Source: CAYVFC01 sp964450715 (GTDB lineage Bacteria > Myxococcota_A > Polyangia > Polyangiales > JAFGIB01). Taken from it: a DNA stretch of 13,918 bases. The DNA lies in NCBI GenBank assembly GCA_964450715.1, contig CAYVFC010000185.1:1-13918 (forward strand), written 5' to 3'. This document shows, piece after piece, positions 1 to 5,381 of this stretch. The translations under genes and the position numbers were made by a program. Position 1 is the stretch's first letter. The number at the start of each line of letters is the position of its first letter. The notes under the pieces were generated by a model. The model had not been told where the DNA came from. It searched no databases and saw nothing but the letters and a program-made list of their open reading frames with translations.

Positions 1-7
1 GCCGTCT

Positions 8-196
8 CAGTCACGAGTTTCTGCGCCTTTCGCGCAGGAATTCCGCCGAGAGCCGCCCCAGTCACGAGTTTCTGCGCCTTTCGCGCAAGAACTCCGCCGA
101 GAGCCGCCCCAGTCGCGAGTTTCTGCGCCTTTCGCGCAAGAACTCCGCCGAGAGCCGCCCCAGTCACGAGTTTCTGCGCCTTTTGCGCGGCGCCAC
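8..196. repeat. 51-bp tandem repeat (about 3.7 copies) with a hairpin in each unit
   Basis: Unit starts fall at 8, 59, 110 and 161, an exact period of 51 bp, with only a few substitutions between copies; the last copy decays after about 190. Each full unit holds a 29-nt hairpin (15-43, 66-94, 117-145): arms GAGTTTCTGCGC and GCGCAAGAACTC around a CTTTC loop. Because 51 is a multiple of three, the minus strand reads as a 17-residue peptide repeat (AKGAETRDWGGSRRSSC). The first copy differs by one base that turns the Trp codon into TGA, closing that frame. No ribosome site or protein family supports translation, so a noncoding minisatellite is more likely. The array may continue beyond the left edge. 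Confidence 0.9.
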
Positions 197-255
197 GGCC
201 TGTTTAGGAGTCGCGAGCAATCGCGTTGGAGGCCGATAGGGGGCTTTTCGCGTTG

Positions 256-354
256 ATGGGAAACGGCGAACACAAGCTTGACCAGGCGGCCGCGCAGCCG
301 GGCGGCTATTCGGAAAACCCGCCGAACCCATCGATCAGATGTGTAGAATCATGA
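256..354 (+). CDS. Very small ORF (32 aa), doubtful
   Basis: ATG at 256 opens a 32-codon frame beginning MGNGEHKLDQ and ending CVES before TGA. The frame is open upstream to a stop at 205-207, and a GGGGGC stretch lies 11 nt before the ATG, which is far for a ribosome site. Composition is compatible with coding, but no family is recognised and nothing adjoins it. It may be chance or the remnant of a longer gene. The rest of 197-510 shows no gene. Confidence 0.15.
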   Translation: MGNGEHKLDQAAAQPGGYSENPPNPSIRCVES

Positions 355-416
355 GGGCTTGCCCCCTCCCGCGATAATCGGCCGTCCGAAAGCAGGGCGG
401 GCGCAAGGCCCGCCCC
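353..416. terminator. Paired GC hairpins; possible terminator of the GNAT-CBS gene or REP-like pair
   Basis: Two hairpins lie together. The first, GAGGG-cttgcc-CCCTC, is at 353-368. The second, at 395-415, is a perfect 8-bp stem GGGCGGGC/GCCCGCCC around GCAAG. On the minus strand the second stem lies about 95 nt after the stop of the GNAT-CBS gene and is followed by a short TTT, so it could end that transcript. A near-identical stem (19 of 21 bases) sits just after the histidine kinase gene at 10250-10270, so this may be a dispersed palindromic repeat that also acts as a terminator. Confidence 0.45.
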
Positions 417-510
417 GATGTACCGATATCTATCGCGATTCGCGACATTCGCATTATCGCATTTGGAGACACCTGGTTTCAGCAGCGCTGAATCCCGCCG
501 CTTCCCGATG

Positions 511-1407
511 CTACCCCTGCCCGAACAGGTAGCGGAGGATATCCTTGCGCGACACGATGCCTACCAGAATCCGGTCGCGATCGATCACCGGGATCTGCTT
601 GACCCGTCGGGTGCAGACGACGTCCACGATCTCCTCCACGGAACAGTCGCGAAACACGCGCGTGACGTCGCGGGTCATGATGTCGATGATCTTGCGATCG
701 GCGGCGCGGCTCTCCAGCACGTCGGTCTCGCTGACGAAACCGACCAGCTCTCCCCTGTCGTTGACCACCGGCAGCCCGGACAGCTCCCGCCCGCCCAGGA
801 AGTGGCCGATGGCCTCGGAGGCGGTGCAGTTCGGCGTCAGCGATACCACCTGCTCTGTCATGATGGCGGCGACCTGTGCGCGCATCCTGGGATCGATCAG
901 CAGCTCGACGCACATCTCCGATTCGCCGCCGAGCTCCTCGTACAGGGAGAGAAAACCCAGCTTGGTGTAGATATGCCTGGCCTTATGGTTGCTGGTCTCG
1001 ACGCAAAGCCAGATGCGTTCGAAGCCCAGCTGCTGCGAGGCCTTCTTGACCAAACGGGTCAGGTGGGTGCCGATGCCGGCCGACTGGAAGGGAGGCGAGA
1101 CCGCCAGGACGAACTCGGATCGGCCCTGGTCGATGGCGAGGATGCAGCCGTGGCAGACCACCTCGCCGTCGAAGGAGAGGCCGACCAGGTTGAATCCGTT
1201 TTCCGTCATCGAGCGGACCCATTCGACCAGCTTGTCCGGATTTGCAGGCGGTAGCCCCTGGTACGATTCCTTGGGCTCGTAGTCACGGTGCATCTTCAGG
1301 ATCCGGTCGTGATCGTCCGGCGCGGCCGCGCGGATCCGAATGGGCCGACCCTTGCGGTCGACAAAGGAGAAGGGCAGGCAGGGGATTTCTGTTCTATCGA
1401 TGTGCAT
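511..1407 (-). CDS. GNAT N-acetyltransferase fused to a CBS-domain pair
   Basis: A 298-residue cytoplasmic protein. Residues about 20-165 form a GNAT fold; the acetyl-CoA binding motif A is visible as QSAGIG (108-113), followed by the typical NHKARHIYTKLGF segment near 140-152. Residues about 183-232 and 244-294 are two CBS motifs, each with the VxDxxxLVGxVSxxD pattern, expected to bind adenine nucleotides. The ATG at 1407 was chosen because GGGAG lies 7 nt upstream and the GNAT domain begins soon after; the frame is open to 1701, but that extension is Arg-rich and looks noncoding. The gene is divergent from the formate dehydrogenase operon. CBS pairs commonly sense AMP/ATP or S-adenosyl compounds, so ligand-controlled acetylation is the likely role (inference). 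The target is unknown; FDH subunits next door are candidates only by position. A small TTCAGC/GCTGAA hairpin at 478-492 follows the stop. Confidence 0.85.
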   Translation of the reverse strand: MHIDRTEIPCLPFSFVDRKGRPIRIRAAAPDDHDRILKMHRDYEPKESYQGLPPANPDKLVEWVRSMTENGFNLVGLSFDGEVVCHGCILAIDQGRSEFVLAVSPPFQSAGIGTHLTRLVKKASQQLGFERIWLCVETSNHKARHIYTKLGFLSLYEELGGESEMCVELLIDPRMRAQVAAIMTEQVVSLTPNCTASEAIGHFLGGRELSGLPVVNDRGELVGFVSETDVLESRAADRKIIDIMTRDVTRVFRDCSVEEIVDVVCTRRVKQIPVIDRDRILVGIVSRKDILRYLFGQG

Positions 1408-1707
1408 CAACCCGCTCCCGGCCCGCCCTCCCCGGCATTTCCCGGGCGTGCGCCGGCCCGTGGGGCGCTGCGTCCGGGCTCGGGTGGCGGTCGGTCCGAT
1501 GATACACGACCCGGACACCGCCCATAAATGCCGATCCGCGCCTCGGAGTGCGGTTTTGCCCGTTTTCGGTACTCTTTCCCGGAAAAAAAGCCGTTTTTCG
1601 TTTTGCTCAACCGTCCAAGAACGGATAGCGTTACGCGCGGCGAGCGCGTCGCGGCTCGCCTTCCCTCCCATCCTTGCACCCCCATCCTTGCACCGAGGCA
1701 ATCAGCG
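1408..1707. promoter_or_regulatory. Divergent intergenic region between GNAT-CBS gene and fdh operon
   Basis: Three hundred bases that must hold both promoters. The half nearer the fdh operon is locally AT-rich (about 1550-1610). The best sigma70-like match found by eye toward the operon is TTGCTC at 1603-1608, 17 nt, then TAGCGT at 1626-1631; it matches consensus only partly. No clear sigma54 (GG-N10-GC) element was found. The operon ribosome site is GAGG at 1695-1698. Confidence 0.3.
1667..1694. repeat. Perfect 14-bp tandem duplication in the fdh leader
   Basis: CCCATCCTTGCACC occurs twice back to back (1667-1680 and 1681-1694), ending directly at the GAGG ribosome site of the first operon gene. 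It could be replication slippage or a doubled protein or RNA binding site in the leader. Confidence 0.9.
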
Positions 1708-2205
1708 ATGAAACAGAACCCAACGGGCATTTCCAGTAAGCGCCTTCAGGCCTGCCTGGCCGCGGTCGAGAAGCGGTTTTCTCCATCCCGGGAATCGACC
1801 ATTCCCATGCTGCAGGCCGTACAGGCGGAGCTCAAGTACCTGCCGCCGGAAGCGATGCAGCGGATCGCCGCCCACGTGGGCCTGTCCGATGCCGCTGTCA
1901 TGGGCATCGCCACTTTCTACGCCCAGTTCTACTTCGAGGCTCCCGGCAAGCACCGCATCACCATCTGCCGCGGTACCGCCTGCCACGTGCGCGGCAGCGG
2001 CAAGCTGCAGGAGGATCTGTGCGAGAGCCACGGCCTGCAGCCGGGCAAGACCTCGCCCGACGGGATGTTCACCCTGGAGACGGTGGCCTGCTTCGGCGCT
2101 TGCGCGCTGGCCCCGGTGGTAGTGGTCGACGAAAAAGTGCACCGCCAGCAGACCAGCGCATCCATGAAGAAGCTGCTCGGCTCGCTGAAGAAGAAGGGAA
2201 AGTGA
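1708..2205 (+). CDS. NuoE-like [2Fe-2S] subunit of NAD-linked formate dehydrogenase
   Basis: A 165-residue thioredoxin-like ferredoxin subunit related to NuoE, HndA and FdsG. An N-terminal helical region (about 10-70, with the HVGLSDAAVMGIATFYAQF signature of the family) precedes the cluster domain. The four ligands are C87-x4-C92 and C128-x3-C132 (CRGTAC and CFGAC). It is expected to carry electrons between the FdhA Fe-S chain and the NuoF-like flavin site in the cytoplasm. The start at 1708 follows GAGG by 9 nt; a longer frame from 1528 has no support and reads through the leader. It is the first gene of the operon, with two bases between its stop and the next ATG. Length is normal for the family. 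Confidence 0.93.
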   Translation: MKQNPTGISSKRLQACLAAVEKRFSPSRESTIPMLQAVQAELKYLPPEAMQRIAAHVGLSDAAVMGIATFYAQFYFEAPGKHRITICRGTACHVRGSGKLQEDLCESHGLQPGKTSPDGMFTLETVACFGACALAPVVVVDEKVHRQQTSASMKKLLGSLKKKGK

Positions 2206-2207
2206 CC

Positions 2208-5200
2208 ATGTCTAGGAGGCTAACGAGTCGCGAGGATCTGAAGGGGCGCCGGGAGAAGCTGCGCGCCGAATGGAACGCCGACAAGACCCGCATCTACCTT
2301 TGCGCGGGTACGGGATGCAAAGCGTGCGGTGGTGACGAGGTACTGGATAGCTTCGGCAAGGAGCTCGGGAAGCGGAAGCTCGGCGGCCAGGTCGAGCTGG
2401 TGATGACCGGTTGCCACGGCTTCTGCGAGCGCGGGGCGCTGGTGATGGTGCAGCCGTTGGGCGTCCTCTACTGCGGGGTGACCGCCGAGGACGTGCCCGC
2501 CATCGTGGACCGGACCGTACGTCGCGGCGAGGTGATCGAGCGGCTGCTGTACGAGATGCCGGCAGCGGCGCCCGGCCAGCCGGGAACGCGGGTGGCCGAG
2601 GAAGAGGAGATCCCCTTCTACAAGCACCAGCAGCGGGTGGTGCTGGGCCTGAACGGCCGCATCGACCCGACATGTCTCGATGACTACATCCGCGAGGAGG
2701 GCTACGCGGCGCTCGGCCGGGCGCTGTTCGAGATGACGCCCGACCGGGTGGTCGAGGAAGTGATGCGTTCCGGGCTGCGCGGCCGCGGCGGCGGCGGCTT
2801 CCCCACCGGGCAGAAGTGGAAGTTCTGCCGCATGGCCCCGGGTGACGAGAAATACGTCATCTGCAACGCCGACGAGGGCGATCCGGGCGCGTTCATGGAC
2901 CGTTCGCTGCTGGAGGGCAACCCGCACGCGGTGCTGGAGGGAATGTGCATCGGCGCCTACGCCATCGGCGCCCGCCACGGCTACATCTACTGCCGCGCCG
3001 AGTACCCGCTCGCCATCGAGCGGCTGCGCATCGGCCTCGACCAGATGCGCGAGGCCGGGCTGCTGGGCGACGATATCCTGGGCTCCGGGTTCTCGTTTGA
3101 CATCCATATCAAGGAAGGGGCGGGCGCTTTCGTCTGCGGCGAGGAGACGGCCATGATCGCCAGCATCGGAGGCCAGCGCGGCATGCCCCGGCCTCGCCCC
3201 CCCTTTCCGGCCACGCGGGGGCTGTTTGACAAGCCGACCAACATCAACAACGTGGAGACCTGGGGAGCGGTGCCGCTGATCGTGCAGCGCGGGGCCGACT
3301 GGTTCAGCTCGCTCGGCACCGCCAAGAGCAAGGGTACCAAGATCTTCTCGCTGGTGGGCAAGGTCAACAACACCGGCCTGGTCGAGGTGCCCATGGGCAT
3401 GGAGCTCCGGCAACTGGTCTACGAGATCGGCGGCGGGGTCAAGGACGGCAAGGCGCTCAAGGCCGTGCAGACCGGAGGCCCCTCCGGCGGCTGCATTCCC
3501 ACCCGCTTGATGGATCTACCCATCGACTTCGAGTCGCTGGCGCAGGCCGGCTCGATCATGGGCTCGGGCGGCCTGGTGGTCATGGACGAGGACACCTGCA
3601 TGGTAGACCTGGCCCGCTACTTCCTGACCTTCACCCAGAACGAGTCCTGTGGGAAGTGCGTGCCCTGCCGGCTGGGCACCAAGCAGATGTTGACCATCCT
3701 GGAGGACATCTGCGCCGGGCGCGGCACCGAGCAGGACATCGAGCTGTTGGAGACGCTGGGCGAGGCGATCCGCAAGGGGTCGCTCTGCGGGCTGGGGCAG
3801 ACCGCGCCCAACCCGGTGCTGACCACCCTGCGCTACTTCCGCGAGGAATACCTCGATCACGTGCGCGAGGGGCGCTGCGAGGCGGGCGTTTGCAACGAGC
3901 TGTTCTGGGCGCCCTGCTCCAACCGCTGCCCGGCCGAGGTCGACATCCCTGCTTACGTGGCGCTGGTGGGCGAGAAGCGCTACGCCGAGGCGCTGGCCAG
4001 CCACATCGACCGCAACCCCTTCCCCTCGGTATGCGCGCGGGTTTGCCCGCACGTTTGCGAGACCAGCTGCCGCCGCGGCGCCACCGACGAACCGGTGGCC
4101 ATCCGCGCGGTCAAGCGCTTCATGGTCGACCGCAAGGTGCAGGCGCGGCCCACCGTGCTGCAGCGACCGGCTGCCGAGCGGCGGCGGGTGGCCGTGGTGG
4201 GCGCGGGCCCGGGAGGGCTCTCGGCGGCCTATTTCCTGCGCCGGTTGGGCCACGAGGTCACCGTGTACGAGGCCATGCCCGAGCCGGGCGGAATGCTGCG
4301 CTACGGCATTCCCTCTTATCGGCTGCCCACCCGCGAACTCAAGCGCGACGTCCAGCGCATCGAGAAGCTGGGCGTGAAGATCGTCTGCAAGAAGCCGCTG
4401 GGCAAGTCGCTCACCTTGGATAGCCTGCGTAAAAAGTTCGACGCGGTCTTCCTGGCCGTGGGCGCCTGGTCGGACATGGAGCTGGGCGTGCAGGGCGAGA
4501 AAGCCGAGGGCGTGCTCTCCGGCATCGAGTTCTTGCGCAAGGTCGCCGAGGGCAAACAGGGGCGGTTGAGCGGAGACGTGGTGGTGATCGGCGGCGGCAA
4601 CACCGCCATCGACGTGGCGCGTACGGCGCTCAGGCTGGGCGCGCGGAGCTCCACCATCGCCTACCGCCGCACTCGGGACGAGATGCCGGCGCAAGCCGAG
4701 GAGATCATCGAGGCCGAGGAAGAGGGTGTGGTGCTGGAGCTTTTGGCGGCGCCGGCGAAGGTCGTCACCGAGCGGAAGGGAAAGCAGGAACGCGCCACGG
4801 CCATCGAGCTACAGCGCATGACGCTGGGCGACTTCGACTCCAGCGGTCGGCGCCGGCCCCTGCCCAGGCCCGGCGACACGGTGACGTTGCCGGCGACCAC
4901 GGTGGTGCGCGCGGTGGGCCAGCGGCCGGTGACCGGCAAGGGCTTCCCGGAGCTCGCGCGCGGCAACCGAGTCAAGGCCGACCGCACCACGTTGCAGACC
5001 AGCCTGCCGGGGGTATTCGCCGGCGGCGATCTGGTGCTGGGGCCGGCTACGGTGGTCGAGGCCATCGGCCAGGGGCGCCGGGCGGCCGAGGCCATCGAGC
5101 GCTACCTAAATCCGGATGCGGAGACGCGTTTCCCCTGGTGGGCCCAGCGCGAGCTGGATGCGGCATTCAATCCCGATGCGCCCATCTCCAATGCCAAGCG

Positions 5201-5381
5201 AGCCAAGGGCAAGAAGGCCGATACCCGTAAGCGCGCTCGCACCTTCGAGGAGGTCGAGCGGGCGCTTTCCGAGAAGGAGGCGATCACCGAGGCGCGGCGC
5301 TGCCTGCGCTGTGACTACGGAAAGCAAGTGGTCTGTAGAAACGGGGTTGGGGCGGTGACGCGGAAGGAGGTGCAGTCATGA
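2208..5381 (+). CDS. Three-part fusion: [2Fe-2S] ferredoxin / NuoF / GltD (SfrB-like) NAD(P)H-linked flavoprotein
   Basis: A 1057-residue cytoplasmic protein. Residues 28-115: thioredoxin-like [2Fe-2S] domain with C32, C37, C69, C73. Residues 140-555: complete NuoF, with FMN/NAD motifs RGRGGGGFPTG (191-201), NADEGDPGAFMDR (220-232), an SLBB region (about 378-425) and the [4Fe-4S] motif CGKCVPC (481, 484, 487) plus C527. Residues 555-640: GltD/DPD-type Fe-S domain with C557, C562, C570, C574, C609, C613, C617, C621. Residues 659-965: paired Rossmann folds, FAD motif VGAGPGG (664-670), NAD(P) motif IGGGNTAID (794-802), YRRTRDEMPA (819-828, the GltD NADPH-contact region) and the FAD motif at 936-955. 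A C-terminal RRCLRC (C1032, C1035) is left over. Related modules are HndC, the NuoF-type FDH beta subunit and Geobacter SfrB. It should pass formate electrons to NAD+ and, through the second flavin, perhaps NADP+ or another carrier (inference). The ATG at 2208 follows a GGGAAAG site; the stop overlaps the fdhA start by ATGA. Confidence 0.92.
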   Translation: MSRRLTSREDLKGRREKLRAEWNADKTRIYLCAGTGCKACGGDEVLDSFGKELGKRKLGGQVELVMTGCHGFCERGALVMVQPLGVLYCGVTAEDVPAIVDRTVRRGEVIERLLYEMPAAAPGQPGTRVAEEEEIPFYKHQQRVVLGLNGRIDPTCLDDYIREEGYAALGRALFEMTPDRVVEEVMRSGLRGRGGGGFPTGQKWKFCRMAPGDEKYVICNADEGDPGAFMDRSLLEGNPHAVLEGMCIGAYAIGARHGYIYCRAEYPLAIERLRIGLDQMREAGLLGDDILGSGFSFDIHIKEGAGAFVCGEETAMIASIGGQRGMPRPRPPFPATRGLFDKPTNINNVETWGAVPLIVQRGADWFSSLGTAKSKGTKIFSLVGKVNNTGLVEVPMGMELRQLVYEIGGGVKDGKALKAVQTGGPSGGCIPTRLMDLPIDFESLAQAGSIMGSGGLVVMDEDTCMVDLARYFLTFTQNESCGKCVPCRLGTKQMLTILEDICAGRGTEQDIELLETLGEAIRKGSLCGLGQTAPNPVLTTLRYFREEYLDHVREGRCEAGVCNELFWAPCSNRCPAEVDIPAYVALVGEKRYAEALASHIDRNPFPSVCARVCPHVCETSCRRGATDEPVAIRAVKRFMVDRKVQARPTVLQRPAAERRRVAVVGAGPGGLSAAYFLRRLGHEVTVYEAMPEPGGMLRYGIPSYRLPTRELKRDVQRIEKLGVKIVCKKPLGKSLTLDSLRKKFDAVFLAVGAWSDMELGVQGEKAEGVLSGIEFLRKVAEGKQGRLSGDVVVIGGGNTAIDVARTALRLGARSSTIAYRRTRDEMPAQAEEIIEAEEEGVVLELLAAPAKVVTERKGKQERATAIELQRMTLGDFDSSGRRRPLPRPGDTVTLPATTVVRAVGQRPVTGKGFPELARGNRVKADRTTLQTSLPGVFAGGDLVLGPATVVEAIGQGRRAAEAIERYLNPDAETRFPWWAQRELDAAFNPDAPISNAKRAKGKKADTRKRARTFEEVERALSEKEAITEARRCLRCDYGKQVVCRNGVGAVTRKEVQS

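Noticed and set aside
8..196. CRISPR array
   Set aside because: Units are directly adjacent and conserved over the whole 51 bp; there are no variable spacers and no cas gene.
7..273. Minus-strand 88-residue repeat protein
   Set aside because: It is an open frame caused by a repeat length divisible by three; no ribosome site, no family, and codon content follows the DNA repeat.
418..1254. Plus-strand 278-codon frame opposite the GNAT-CBS gene
   Set aside because: It is an antisense shadow in GC-rich DNA; the minus-strand product has clear GNAT and CBS motifs.
1528..1707. 60-residue N-terminal extension of the NuoE-like protein
   Set aside because: It runs through the leader and its 14-bp duplication, lacks family similarity, and the ATG at 1708 has a proper GAGG site.
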